DNA of 64,000 bases from Streptomyces sp. CB01249 (GCF_001905735.1 NZ_LISW01000003.1:372341-436340), one strand, 5' to 3'; shown: positions 50,877 to 59,912, counted from the first letter of the stretch. Translations and numbers: made by a program. The notes: generated by a model not told the origin, from the sequence alone.

Positions 50877-52625
50877 CTACTCGGGCTTGTAGTCCTGGCC
50901 GAGGAGGACGGACACGTCCGCGTTCCCGGCCGGCTTGCCCTTCTTGACGGCGCTCGTCGGCAGTCCGAGGGTCTTGGCGACCTGGGTCGCCTTCTCCTTG
51001 TCGGCCGCCTCGGCGTAGACCACCTGCGAGGAGGAGACCGCGTCGGCCTTCCCGCTGTTGACGAAGGCGAAACCGCCGTTGACCAGCTTGCCCCGGGCGG
51101 ACTCGGTGGAGCCGGTGTCGCCGGTGGCGTTCTTGATCCCGACCCGGACCACGCCGTCCGCCGACGGCGCCTTGACCGTGCCGCCGAGGATGTCCTTGAC
51201 CACGCTCTCGGTGGCCGCGTCGGTGAGGGTGCCGTCGTCCTGCACGGGCAGCAGCGCCGTCTTGTAGTCGCCGATCTTGGCGTGCTCCGCCAGCTTCGCC
51301 AGCGAGGCGCCGAGGTCCTTCTCGGGCAGCGACGGGTCCAGGATCTGGGCCAGCGTCTGAACGGTGACCGTGGCGGCCTGCGGGTCGTCGGACATCTTGC
51401 GCAGCACCCCGCGCATGACCTGCCCGAACCGCATCAGCTGCTTGGCCTCGGCCTCGCCGGGCCCCCGGTACGTGGCGTACGCGACGGCCATCTGGCCGCT
51501 GAGGGTCTGCGCCTCGCCCTTCTTCACCAGGTCGCCGGAGCCCTTCTTGGCGCCCGGCACCGCGGTGTCGGTGTCGACCTCGATGTTGCCGACGAGGTCG
51601 ACCAGGTTCTCCAGGTACGGGGTGTCGAGCCGCCAGGTCCCGCTGATGTCGGTGCCGAGCAGGGTGTCCAGGGAGTCCCGGGTCCCGGACGTGCCGTCGT
51701 CGTCGACCGACTTGCCGAGCGTGGTGGTGGTGCCGTCCTCGTCGGAGACGGCGAGGGAGTTGGGGAGCAGGACCGTGGTGCCCTGCTTGGTGGTGACGTT
51801 GTCGACCAGCAGCGCGGTGGACGTGCCGCCGGACTTGGTGTTGTGGAGGTGGACCACGATGACGTCCCGGCGCTGCGGACCGGTCGTCGCGGTGTTCTCC
51901 TTCTCCCCGTCGGACAGTCCGGGGATCTTGTCCGCCGACCACAGGTACCCGACGCCGCCGAGCACGGCCAGGACCCCGACGACGAGCAGCGCGACGATCC
52001 GGTTGCGGCCCCGGCGGCGCGCCTCCTCGCGGCGCTCGCTGCGGCTCTCGGTGAACTTGAGCCAGTCGATGACGTCCTCGGAGTCCTCGTCGGGCTCCTC
52101 GATGAAGGCGAACTGCTCGGTGCGGTAGTCGTCGCCGCCGCGGCGCTGCCCGGGCACGGCCGCGTCCGGTCCCGGACGCGCCGCGGGCTCGCGGGGCGGG
52201 GCGGGCGCGGGGGCCGGGGCGGGGGTCGCGGCCTGCTGCGGAATGTTCCACTGCTGGGTCGTGTCGACCGCGGCGGGCTGCTGCCCGGTGTCATGGACGG
52301 GCTGCTGCTGCCCGGTGTCGTACCCGTACCGGTCGTAGCCGTAGTCCTGCTGCGGGGCCTGCTGGGGCTGGGCCGCGTAGGGGTCGTACGGCTGCGGCGG
52401 CGCGGGGGGCCGCTGCTGGGCGTACGGGTCGTAGCCGTAGCCCTGCCCGCCACCCTGGGGCGCTTGGCCGCCGTACGGGTCGGGCTGCTGCTGCGGCTGC
52501 TGCGCGTACGGGTCGTACTGCTGCTGCCCCGGCTGCTGCTGGTACACCGGCTGCCCGTACTCGTCGTAGCCGATGATCTGCGGCTGCTGGTAGTACGGGT
52601 CGTACGGGTTCTGTCGGTCGTTCAC
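50877..52625 (-). CDS. Degenerate LCP / LytR C-terminal domain membrane protein
   Basis: A 582-residue protein. The N-terminal 165 residues are low-complexity, rich in Q, P, Y, G and D (repeats of the DPYAQQP kind). One membrane helix follows (about 209-229), then an LCP-like extracellular domain (about 245-450) and a LytR_C domain (about 483-575; VRVGIKNATGDTGSTESARG). LCP ligases attach teichoic acid or arabinogalactan to peptidoglycan using conserved R/D residues (SDTM and PRD blocks); here those read TSTALLV and LPNSL, so catalysis is doubtful. GTG start 19 nt after nadD. It may be a scaffold or lipid-binding relative. Confidence 0.8.
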   Translation of the reverse strand: MNDRQNPYDPYYQQPQIIGYDEYGQPVYQQQPGQQQYDPYAQQPQQQPDPYGGQAPQGGGQGYGYDPYAQQRPPAPPQPYDPYAAQPQQAPQQDYGYDRYGYDTGQQQPVHDTGQQPAAVDTTQQWNIPQQAATPAPAPAPAPPREPAARPGPDAAVPGQRRGGDDYRTEQFAFIEEPDEDSEDVIDWLKFTESRSERREEARRRGRNRIVALLVVGVLAVLGGVGYLWSADKIPGLSDGEKENTATTGPQRRDVIVVHLHNTKSGGTSTALLVDNVTTKQGTTVLLPNSLAVSDEDGTTTTLGKSVDDDGTSGTRDSLDTLLGTDISGTWRLDTPYLENLVDLVGNIEVDTDTAVPGAKKGSGDLVKKGEAQTLSGQMAVAYATYRGPGEAEAKQLMRFGQVMRGVLRKMSDDPQAATVTVQTLAQILDPSLPEKDLGASLAKLAEHAKIGDYKTALLPVQDDGTLTDAATESVVKDILGGTVKAPSADGVVRVGIKNATGDTGSTESARGKLVNGGFAFVNSGKADAVSSSQVVYAEAADKEKATQVAKTLGLPTSAVKKGKPAGNADVSVLLGQDYKPE

Positions 52626-52644
52626 CGGTGCCCCTTTCCGTGGC

Positions 52645-53262
52645 TCACTCGCCGCGGTACAGCTGGCGCTTGTCGATGTAGCGGACCACGCCGTCGGGCA
52701 CGAGGTACCAGACCGGTTCGCCCTGGGCGACCCTCGCACGGCAGTCCGTCGAGGAGATCGCGAGCGCGGGGACCTCCACCAGGGAGACGCCCCCCTTCGG
52801 CAGCCCGTCGTCCGTGAGCACATGGCCCGGCCGGGTCACGCCGATGAAGTGGGAGAGCGAGAACAGCTCGTCGGCGTCCCGCCAGGTGAGGATCTGGGCG
52901 AGCGCGTCGGCACCGGTGATGAAGAAGAGGTCCGCCTCGCCGTGGGCCTCGCGCAGGTCCCGCAGGGTGTCGATCGTGTACGTGGGGCCCTTGCGGTCGA
53001 TGTCGCTGCGGCTGACCGAGAACTGCGGGTTGGACGCCGTCGCGATGACCGTCATCAGATAGCGGTCCTCCGCCGGGGACACCTGCTTGTGGCTCTTCTG
53101 CCACGGCTGCCCGGTCGGTACGAAGATCACCTCGTCGAGGTGGAACTGGGCGGCCACTTCACTGGCCGCCACCAGGTGTCCATGATGAATCGGGTCAAAC
53201 GTCCCGCCCATCACGCCGAGTCGGCGTTTTCCGCGGCCGGTAGGCACTTCCTGCTCTCCCAT
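52645..53262 (-). CDS. nadD: Nicotinate-nucleotide adenylyltransferase
   Basis: A 205-residue nucleotidyltransferase making deamido-NAD from nicotinate mononucleotide and ATP. Seen: GVMGGTFDPIHHGHLVAA (GxFDPxHxGH) and the AISSTDCRARVA motif (the ISSTxxR type). ATG 53262 is preferred; a GTG at 53283 is also in frame. It starts the nadD operon. Confidence 0.95.
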   Translation of the reverse strand: MGEQEVPTGRGKRRLGVMGGTFDPIHHGHLVAASEVAAQFHLDEVIFVPTGQPWQKSHKQVSPAEDRYLMTVIATASNPQFSVSRSDIDRKGPTYTIDTLRDLREAHGEADLFFITGADALAQILTWRDADELFSLSHFIGVTRPGHVLTDDGLPKGGVSLVEVPALAISSTDCRARVAQGEPVWYLVPDGVVRYIDKRQLYRGE

Positions 53263-53300
53263 GCGTGCAGAGCCTACTGGCACAGCTGTACGCCTCGGCC

Positions 53301-53465
53301 TCAGCGGTCGCGGTTGAAGCGCGTGGTGATCCAGAGAAGGAGGAGAAGCGCGACAAACGCCCCGCCACCGGTGACGATCGGCTCGAGGCTGTTGTGGTTA
53401 CCACCGTGCTCCGCGCCCTCGGCGGCGACGGTGACCAGCTGGTGTGCGGTGCTCGTGAGGCTCAT
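53301..53465 (-). CDS. Small single-pass membrane protein (54 aa)
   Basis: ATG 53465, stop 53303-53301. An N-terminal soluble part (MSLTSTAHQLVTVAAEG, then a histidine/asparagine-rich EHGGNHNS stretch), then one membrane helix (FVALLLLLWIT) and a short basic tail. Too short for standard length cut-offs; support comes from the clear membrane segment, the coding GC bias and an architecture like its upstream neighbour. Function unknown. Confidence 0.6.
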   Translation of the reverse strand: MSLTSTAHQLVTVAAEGAEHGGNHNSLEPIVTGGGAFVALLLLLWITTRFNRDR

Positions 53466-53548
53466 CTTCGGCAGGACCTATCGATCGGGAGTCGGGGGAA
53501 GACGTCGCGGACATCGTATGCGGGCGCCCCGGGCACGCTCACGCCGAC

Positions 53549-53701
53549 TCAGTCGTTGTTGTCGTCGTTGCGGTATCCGCGGAGCAGGAACCAGGCCAGC
53601 AGGGCGGCTCCCAGGAGGGAGACGACCAGCACGATGCGGATCGTGTTGCCCGGCCCCTGATCCTCGGATGCGGCGGCGAACAGAGCAACGGTGTGCGGCA
53701 T
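53549..53701 (-). CDS. Small single-pass membrane protein (50 aa)
   Basis: ATG 53701 (MPHTVALFAAASEDQG) with GAGGAGA 8-10 nt upstream. One membrane helix (IRIVLVVSLLGAALLAWFLL) and an RGYRNDDNND tail. An in-frame extension to 53800 is not supported by a better start site. It forms a pair with the 54-residue protein and is divergent from the M48 protease. Function unknown. Confidence 0.65.
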   Translation of the reverse strand: MPHTVALFAAASEDQGPGNTIRIVLVVSLLGAALLAWFLLRGYRNDDNND

Positions 53702-53814
53702 GTCGGGCGTCTCCTCAGTTATCCACAGCCCCCCGCACACCGTAGCCCCAGCACCTAGGCTGGGCGGCGTCAGGGGGCGAGCGACGTCTCGTACGAACAC
53801 AGGGGGCCCATGTC

Positions 53815-54909
53815 ATGACCAGCAGCCACGAGAGCCAGGACCGCGTACCGAGCAGGCAGCGCAAGCGTTTCCCGGGGATCTCCTCCCGGGCCTACGAGCA
53901 CCCCGCGGACCGCTCCGCACTGGTCGCGCTGCGCAAGCTGAGCGGCTTCGACACCGTCTTCAAGGCGCTGAGCGGACTGCTGCCGGAGCGCAGCCTGCGG
54001 CTCCTCTTCCTGTCGGACTCCGTCCGGGTGAGCGACGCCCAGTTCGCGCACCTCAACGACATGCTCCGGGACGCCTGTTACATCCTGGACCTGGAGAAGG
54101 TCCCGCCGATGTACGTCAACCAGGACCCCCGGCCCAACGCCATGTGCATCGGGCTGGACGAGCCGATCATCGTGGTGACCACGGGTCTGGTGGAGCTGCT
54201 GGACGAGGAGGAGATGCGGGCGGTCATCGGCCACGAGGTCGGACACGCCCTGTCGGGTCACGCGGTCTACCGCACGATCCTCCTCTTCCTCACCAATCTG
54301 GCGCTCAAGGTCGCCTGGATCCCGCTGGGCAACGTCGCGATCATGGCGATCGTGACGGCGCTGCGCGAGTGGTTCCGCAAGTCGGAGCTGTCGGCGGACC
54401 GGGCCGGGCTGCTGGCCGGCCAGGACATACAGGCGTCGATGCGCGGCCTGATGAAGATCGCCGGCGGCAACCACCTCCACGAGATGAACGTGGACGCGTT
54501 CCTCGCCCAGGCCGACGAGTACGAGAAGTCCGGCGACCTGCGCGACTCGGTGCTCAAGATCCTCAACGTGCTGCCCCGCTCGCACCCGTTCACCACGGTC
54601 CGCGCCGCCGAGCTCAAGAAGTGGTCGGAGACCCGCGAGTACCAGCGGATCATGGACGGCCACTACCCGCGCCGGGACGAGGACAAGGACACCTCGGTGA
54701 CGGACTCGTTCAAGGAGTCCGCCTCGCATTACGCCGATTCGGTGCGCAACAGCAAGGATCCGCTGATGAAGCTCGTCGGCGACATAGCGGGCGGCGCCGG
54801 GGACCTGGGCGGCAAGCTGCGGGACAAGTTCACCGGCGCGGGCGGCGCCAAGGGCGGTGCTACGGAGAACCCTGAGGACTCGCAGGGGCCGTCGGCGGAA
54901 GGGAGCTGA
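53815..54909 (+). CDS. M48-family metalloprotease
   Basis: A 364-residue zinc protease related to HtpX/Ste24 type peptidases. Seen: IGHEVGHALSGH (HExxH), the third ligand in SELSADRAGLLA, and membrane-associated hydrophobic segments (TILLFLTNLALKVAWIPLG). An N-terminal basic stretch and a C-terminal glycine- and lysine-rich tail flank the catalytic core. The start at 53815 follows GGGGGCCC; an ATG at 53810 is out of frame. Its 3' end overlaps the next, convergent gene by 50 bp. The physiological substrate is unknown. Confidence 0.9.
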   Translation: MTSSHESQDRVPSRQRKRFPGISSRAYEHPADRSALVALRKLSGFDTVFKALSGLLPERSLRLLFLSDSVRVSDAQFAHLNDMLRDACYILDLEKVPPMYVNQDPRPNAMCIGLDEPIIVVTTGLVELLDEEEMRAVIGHEVGHALSGHAVYRTILLFLTNLALKVAWIPLGNVAIMAIVTALREWFRKSELSADRAGLLAGQDIQASMRGLMKIAGGNHLHEMNVDAFLAQADEYEKSGDLRDSVLKILNVLPRSHPFTTVRAAELKKWSETREYQRIMDGHYPRRDEDKDTSVTDSFKESASHYADSVRNSKDPLMKLVGDIAGGAGDLGGKLRDKFTGAGGAKGGATENPEDSQGPSAEGS

Positions 54910-55963
54910 CCTCCAGCGTCCCGCAGAGCGCCGCGACCGGCCGGCCCGTGGCGTACGGGTCGGTGCCCGCCGGTCCGCGCGAGACCGCCCGCTCGCCGGC
55001 GAGCAGCGGCCGCAGGGCGCCCGAGGCGTCGGCCGGGCAGGACTGCGGGCCCGCCTGGAGGTAGCTGGTCTGCACCTCCAGGCGGTGCAGCCGCAGGTCC
55101 TCCCGGTCGAACCGGAAGCGCATCTCCCGCCGCACGGTGAAGAGGGAGGCGCCGCCCTTCGGCTGGGGGCCCGACACGGCGGGGCGCAGGGCGTACGTGA
55201 AGGTGTGGTCCGAGACGACCTCCAGGGCGTCGGAGCCCGTCTGGACGTAGCGCAGGGTGCCCCGGACCCGGACCTCGGGGTCCGGGGTGACCCGGACCGG
55301 GTCGAAGCGGACGAGCCAGCCGGTCGCCGCGTGCTGCCCGTCGTCGTAGGGCTCGTTGACGCTGCGGTCGAACTGCTCCATCTGGTCCGGGTCGAGCAGC
55401 GCCTCCACCGGGCGCACGGCGTTCCCGCTGAGCACGTCGGGGTCGAGCGAGGAGGCGGCCAGATAGTCCTTCACCGTGGCCAGGGCGGCGCTCACCTCGC
55501 TCTCCGAGAAGTCGGTGGTGTGCCGGGCGGGCGGCGGGCTGATGCCGTCCCGGCCCTTCGGGTAGTGCGCGGCGGGGCTGCTCGCGAAGAGGGCGGCGGG
55601 GGTGCCCGCGGGGACGGCGCCGCGCGGGGCGAGCGGGACGAGGGTCATCCGCAGCGGTTCGGGCTTCCGGGCTGCGGCCGGGGTCTCGTAGGGGTGGCTC
55701 AGGCCCATGAAGACGGCCGTGCCGAAGGCCAGGGCGATCAGGATCATCAGGGCGAGGGCGATCCGGGAGCCGTTGCGGTAGGCCCGCCCGGGCAGGCTGC
55801 GGACGGCGCGGGCGTGCTCCCCCATCCGCTCCTGGGCGGAGAATTCCTGCAGCCGGGCGGCCCGCACGAAGGACTCGTCGAAGACGAGTGAGCCGTACTC
55901 GTCGTCCGGACCGTGCGCGCCGTTCTCCGCCGGGCCGTCGGGTGGATCTCCGCGATGTGCCAT
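54860..55963 (-). CDS. Membrane-anchored conserved protein with N-terminal VFDExFVRAA motif
   Basis: A 367-residue protein of unknown function. A cytosolic N-terminus with EYGSLVFDESFVRAARLQE (about residues 22-40), one membrane helix (about 65-88, IALALMILIALAFGTAVFMG) and a large extracellular domain with beta-rich character (WLVRFDPVRVTPDPEVRVRG, TFTYALRPAV) and two C-terminal cysteines (SCPAD, ALCGTLE). The N-terminal motif recurs in the neighbour at 56141-56734, so the two may bind the same partner. ATG 55963 has GGGAG 8 nt upstream. Confidence 0.7.
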   Translation of the reverse strand: MAHRGDPPDGPAENGAHGPDDEYGSLVFDESFVRAARLQEFSAQERMGEHARAVRSLPGRAYRNGSRIALALMILIALAFGTAVFMGLSHPYETPAAARKPEPLRMTLVPLAPRGAVPAGTPAALFASSPAAHYPKGRDGISPPPARHTTDFSESEVSAALATVKDYLAASSLDPDVLSGNAVRPVEALLDPDQMEQFDRSVNEPYDDGQHAATGWLVRFDPVRVTPDPEVRVRGTLRYVQTGSDALEVVSDHTFTYALRPAVSGPQPKGGASLFTVRREMRFRFDREDLRLHRLEVQTSYLQAGPQSCPADASGALRPLLAGERAVSRGPAGTDPYATGRPVAALCGTLEVSSLPPTAPASPQGSP

Positions 55964-56140
55964 GACTTCTCCCGACTCCGTGAGAAGTCCCCTCTTCGGG
56001 CGGAGGAGGGGTCATACCTTCAGGGTGGGTCGATCACGACGACGGTAAACGCGGTGACGCCCGGCAACCACCGGGGAGTTCCACCGGACCGCCGGACGGG
56101 GGACCCGGACGCGGGACGGGTCCGTCCGGGGAGGGGGAGG

Positions 56141-56734
56141 TCAGGGGGTGCGCGGGACGGCGGAGACCATCGGGCGGGAGTAGTCGTCCGCGTCCGAGGG
56201 GGCGGAGCCGGGGCCGGGCCCGGGCGCGCTGTCCACACCGGTGGAGGCGGGCGGCGGGACCTGGTCCTGCCGGTCCCCCGAGCTGTTGCGGTAGACGGCG
56301 CTGAAGGCGAGGGCGACCATGCCGACGCCCATCAGGACAGCCAGCAGCCAGGCGATCGGCCGGTGCCAGCGGGCCGCCCCCCGGTACGGGCGGAGCGCGC
56401 CGCCGTGGCGCCCGTAGGGCCCGTGCTCGTGGAAGTCGTCCGCGTCCAGCGGGTCGTAGCCGTCCGGGCCGCCGTAGCCGCCCGGACCGTAGCCCTCGTC
56501 GTACAGGTCGTCCTCGAAGGGGCCGCCGCGGGCTCCGGCGCGCCGGGCGTCGGCCTCCGCGCGCGCCTCCGCGGCGGCCAACAGCCGCTCGACGGCGGTC
56601 GGTTCATGGAACTCGGCGGCCCGTACGAAGTCCTCGTCGAACACCACGGAGGCGAAGTCCTCGTCCGCGCCCCCGCGGTCGTCGTCGGGCTCCCAGCCGT
56701 TCGGATACGGCCTGCCCCCCACGTCGTCCGCCAC
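56141..56734 (-). CDS. Membrane protein with VFDExFVRAA motif
   Basis: A 197-residue protein. An acidic N-terminus with DFASVVFDEDFVRAAEFHE (about 25-45), a glycine- and tyrosine-rich linker, one membrane helix (about 137-157, PIAWLLAVLMGVGMVALAFS) and a short proline-rich outside tail. GTG 56734 lies 6 nt after TAGTCT, so it may be leaderless. Shares its N-terminal motif with the next gene downstream (54860-55963); together they look like a two-gene unit. Function unknown. Confidence 0.7.
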   Translation of the reverse strand: MADDVGGRPYPNGWEPDDDRGGADEDFASVVFDEDFVRAAEFHEPTAVERLLAAAEARAEADARRAGARGGPFEDDLYDEGYGPGGYGGPDGYDPLDADDFHEHGPYGRHGGALRPYRGAARWHRPIAWLLAVLMGVGMVALAFSAVYRNSSGDRQDQVPPPASTGVDSAPGPGPGSAPSDADDYSRPMVSAVPRTP

Positions 56735-56798
56735 GGTTTCAGACTAGCCCCGGCGGACCGCTTTGGGCAGGGAGACGGCGCATTCGCCTGTCACCGGG

Positions 56799-58082
56799 TC
56801 ACCGCACATGGCCGTCGCCGGTGACGATGTACTTGGTCGACGTCAGTTCCGGCAGGCCCATGGGGCCCCTGGCGTGCAGCTTCTGCGTGGAGATGCCGAT
56901 CTCGGCGCCGAAACCGAACTGGCCTCCGTCGGTGAACCGGGTCGAGGCGTTGACGGCCACCGTCGTGGAGTCCACCAGCTGGGTGAAGCGGCGGGCGGCG
57001 GCCTGCGAGGTGGTGACGATGGCCTCGGTGTGGCCGGAGGACCAGAGCCGGATGTGCGCCACGGCCGCGTCCAGCGACTCCACGACGGCCGCCGCGATGT
57101 CGTACGAGAGGTATTCGGTCTCCCAGTCCTCCGGGGTCGCCGCGACCACCGTGGCCTTGGAGCCCTCGGCGTACTCCAGCACCCGTTCGTCGCCGTGCAC
57201 GGTCACACCGGCTTCGGCCAGGGCGTCCAGGGCGCGCGGCAGGAAGGCGTCGGCGATGTCCTTGTGGACGAGCAGGGTCTCGGCGGCGTTGCAGACGCTG
57301 GGGCGCTGGGCCTTGGAGTTGACCAGGATCTCCACGGCCATGTCCAGGTCGGTCTGCGCGTCGACGTACACGTGGCAGTTGCCGGTGCCGGTCTCGATGA
57401 CGGGGACCGTGGACTCCTCGACCACCGTGCGGATCAGCGAGGCGCCGCCGCGCGGGATGAGCACGTCCACGAGGCCCCGGGCGCGCATCAGCTCGCGCAC
57501 CGAGTCGCGGCTCTCGCCCGGGACCAGCTGCACCGCGTCGGCCGGCAGGCCGGAGCCGCCCACGGCGTCGCGCAGCACCCGCACCAGGGCGGTGTTCGAC
57601 GCGAAGGCGGAGGACGAGCCGCGCAGCAGGACGGCGTTGCCCGACTTCAGGCAGAGGGCGGCGGCGTCCACGGTCACGTTGGGCCGGGCCTCGTAGATGA
57701 TCCCGACGACGCCGAGCGGCACCCGGACCTGGCGCAGGTCGATGCCGTTGGGCAGGGTCGAGCCGCGGACGACCTCGCCGACCGGGTCGGGCAGGGCGGC
57801 GACGTCCCGGACGTCGGCGGCGATGGCGCGGATGCGTTCCGGGGTGAGGGTCAGCCGGTCCACGACGGATTCGCTGGTCCCCGCCTCACGGGCGCGCGCC
57901 ACGTCCTCGGCGTTGGCCGCGAGGATGTCGCTCGTCCGTACTTCCAGCGCGTCGGCGATCGCCAGGAGCGCGTCGTCCTTGGCCGCGCGCGGAAGTGGCG
58001 CGATGTCGGCGGCGGCGGAGCGGGCCCGGTAGGCGGCCTGGGCCACGGGAGACAGGTTGTCGTACGGCGAGAGCGTGGTCAT
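56799..58082 (-). CDS. proA: Gamma-glutamyl phosphate reductase
   Basis: A 427-residue aldehyde dehydrogenase-fold enzyme reducing glutamyl 5-phosphate to the semialdehyde, second step of proline synthesis. Seen: the VGIIYEARPNVTVDAA cofactor region, VLIPRGGASLI, QRPSVCNAAETLL with the catalytic cysteine, and GFGAEIGISTQKLHARGPMGL at the C-terminus. ATG 58082 (MTTLSPYDN) is chosen. It lies downstream of proB with a conserved hypothetical gene in between. Confidence 0.96.
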   Translation of the reverse strand: MTTLSPYDNLSPVAQAAYRARSAAADIAPLPRAAKDDALLAIADALEVRTSDILAANAEDVARAREAGTSESVVDRLTLTPERIRAIAADVRDVAALPDPVGEVVRGSTLPNGIDLRQVRVPLGVVGIIYEARPNVTVDAAALCLKSGNAVLLRGSSSAFASNTALVRVLRDAVGGSGLPADAVQLVPGESRDSVRELMRARGLVDVLIPRGGASLIRTVVEESTVPVIETGTGNCHVYVDAQTDLDMAVEILVNSKAQRPSVCNAAETLLVHKDIADAFLPRALDALAEAGVTVHGDERVLEYAEGSKATVVAATPEDWETEYLSYDIAAAVVESLDAAVAHIRLWSSGHTEAIVTTSQAAARRFTQLVDSTTVAVNASTRFTDGGQFGFGAEIGISTQKLHARGPMGLPELTSTKYIVTGDGHVR

Positions 58083-58163
58083 GCCCGCAGAGTAGTGCGC
58101 GCCCTGCGGGCATTCCGCACGCATCCCGTGATGCGAGACGGCCGTTTCACCGGCGGCGGCCGG

Positions 58164-58664
58164 TCAGTACGGGTGGACGCCGACGGGGGCGGCCGGCGGC
58201 GGCCCGTAGCCCTCGGCGACGCGCTGGTGGTAGGTCTCGCGGTCGATGACTTCGAGGCCGACGATCGCCCAGGGCGGCAGACCGGCGGTGGAGCGGTGCT
58301 CGCCCCACAGCCGCAGGGCGACGGCCGCCGCGTCGTGCAGGTCGCGGGCCTCCTCCCAGTAGCGGATCTCCGCGTGGTCGTTGGCGTAGCGGCTGGTCAG
58401 CAGGAACGGGTGGTCGTGCGCGAGCTGTTCGAGACCGCGCCTGACCTCCTTCAGCGGGAACTCGTTCCCGGAGACGCAGAGGGTGACGTGCCACAGCTTC
58501 GACGGGGCGTGCTCCTGGCCGGCCGGTCTCGGCTCCGGCCGGGCGGGGCGCTCGTCCCTCCGGTCCGCGGGTCCGCTCCCGTCGAAGCCGGCCCCCGCTC
58601 CCACACTGGTCAGGGTGCGGCCACCCGTTCCTCGGGGCGGCGCCCCCGGGCGCGCTCGTCTCAC
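58164..58664 (-). CDS. Conserved hypothetical protein between proB and proA
   Basis: The conserved part is the last about 112 residues (from SKLWHVTLCVSGNEFPLKEV), a compact alpha/beta protein with RRGLEQLAHDHPFLLTSRY and IRYWEEARDLHDAAAVAL, ending VGVHPY. The first about 54 residues are low-complexity and may be untranslated; no good start codon lies right before the conserved part, so the N-terminus is uncertain. Related proteins sit between proA and proB in other streptomycetes as far as I recall. Function unknown. Confidence 0.65.
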   Translation of the reverse strand: MRRARPGAPPRGTGGRTLTSVGAGAGFDGSGPADRRDERPARPEPRPAGQEHAPSKLWHVTLCVSGNEFPLKEVRRGLEQLAHDHPFLLTSRYANDHAEIRYWEEARDLHDAAAVALRLWGEHRSTAGLPPWAIVGLEVIDRETYHQRVAEGYGPPPAAPVGVHPY

Positions 58665-58805
58665 CGGCGGCCTCCTGTGATGTGTTGCTTTTGCTGTACC
58701 CCGCAGTTTCCCTGCTACAAAGTGGACCAGCCCGCGGCCCGGTGTGGGGCGGTTTTCGTGAAGGTCTCGGTCCGATGGCTGGACTTTCAGCCGTTTCGGG
58801 GGGCG

Positions 58806-59912
58806 TCAGCCGTGCAGGAGGACGAGATCGTCCCTGTGTACGACCTCGCGTTCGTAGGCGGGGCCGAGGTCCCGGGCGAGGTCGCGGGTGGAGCGGCCGA
58901 GGAGTTGCGGCATCTCCTTGGCGTCGAAGTTGACGAGCCCGCGCGCCACGGGCCGCCCCCGCAGATCGCGCAGCTCCACCGGGTCGCCCGCGGTGAACTC
59001 GCCCTCCACCGCCGCGATCCCGGCCGGGAGCAGCGAGCTGTGGCGCTCCACGACCGCCTGCACCGCCCCGTCGTCCAGGGTCAGCGAGCCGCGCGGGGTC
59101 GAGGCGTGGGCGAGCCAGAGGAGCCGGTCGGCGGAGCGGCGGCCGGTGCGGTGGAAGTAGGTGCCGGTGTCGCGGCCGGCGAGGGCGTCGGCGGCGTGGC
59201 TCGCGGAGGTGAGAACGACGGGGATGCCCGCGGCGGTGGCGATCCGGGCGGCCTCGACCTTGGTGACCATGCCGCCGGTGCCGACGCCCGCCTTGCCCGC
59301 GCTGCCGATGCTGACCCCGGCCAGGTCGGCGGGGCCGGTGACCTCGGCGATGCGGCTGGTGCCGGGGATGCTCGGGTCGCCGTCGTAGAGGCCGTCCACG
59401 TCGGAGAGGAGGACCAGCAGATCGGCGCGGACCAGGTGGGCGACGAGGGCGGCGAGCCGGTCGTTGTCGCCGAACCGGATCTCGTCCGTGGCGACGGTGT
59501 CGTTCTCGTTGACGACGGGCAGCGCGCCCATGTCCAGGAGCTGGTCCAGGGTGCGGTAGGCGTTGCGGTAGTGGGCGCGGCGGCTGGTGTCGTTGCTGGT
59601 GAGCAGGACCTGGCCGACGCGGACGCCGTAGCGGGCGAAGGAGGCGGTGTAGCGGGCGACGAGGAGTCCCTGGCCGACGCTGGCGGCGGCCTGCTGGCGG
59701 GCCAGGTCCTTGGGCCTGCGGTGCAGTCCGAGCGGGGCGAGTCCGGCGGCGATGGCGCCGGAGGAGACGAGGACGACCTCGCGTTCGCCGCCGTCGCGGA
59801 CCTTGGCCAGTACGTCGACCAGGGCGTCGACGCGGTCGGCGTCGAGGCCGCCGGCGGCGGTGGTGAGGGAGGAGGAACCGACCTTGACCACGATCCTGCG
59901 GGCTTCCGTCAC
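58806..59912 (-). CDS. proB: Glutamate 5-kinase
   Basis: A 368-residue amino-acid kinase phosphorylating glutamate, first step of proline synthesis, feedback-inhibited by proline. Seen: VVKVGSSSLTTAAGGLD, VVLVSSGAIAAG, NENDTVATDEIRFGDND and GTGGMVTKVEAA in the kinase domain (1-260), then a C-terminal PUA domain (about 275-365). GTG 59912 gives the standard MTEARRIVVKVGSS-type start with AGGGC upstream. A much longer in-frame upstream reading is only the shifted frame of the rhamnose genes. Confidence 0.96.
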   Translation of the reverse strand: MTEARRIVVKVGSSSLTTAAGGLDADRVDALVDVLAKVRDGGEREVVLVSSGAIAAGLAPLGLHRRPKDLARQQAAASVGQGLLVARYTASFARYGVRVGQVLLTSNDTSRRAHYRNAYRTLDQLLDMGALPVVNENDTVATDEIRFGDNDRLAALVAHLVRADLLVLLSDVDGLYDGDPSIPGTSRIAEVTGPADLAGVSIGSAGKAGVGTGGMVTKVEAARIATAAGIPVVLTSASHAADALAGRDTGTYFHRTGRRSADRLLWLAHASTPRGSLTLDDGAVQAVVERHSSLLPAGIAAVEGEFTAGDPVELRDLRGRPVARGLVNFDAKEMPQLLGRSTRDLARDLGPAYEREVVHRDDLVLLHG

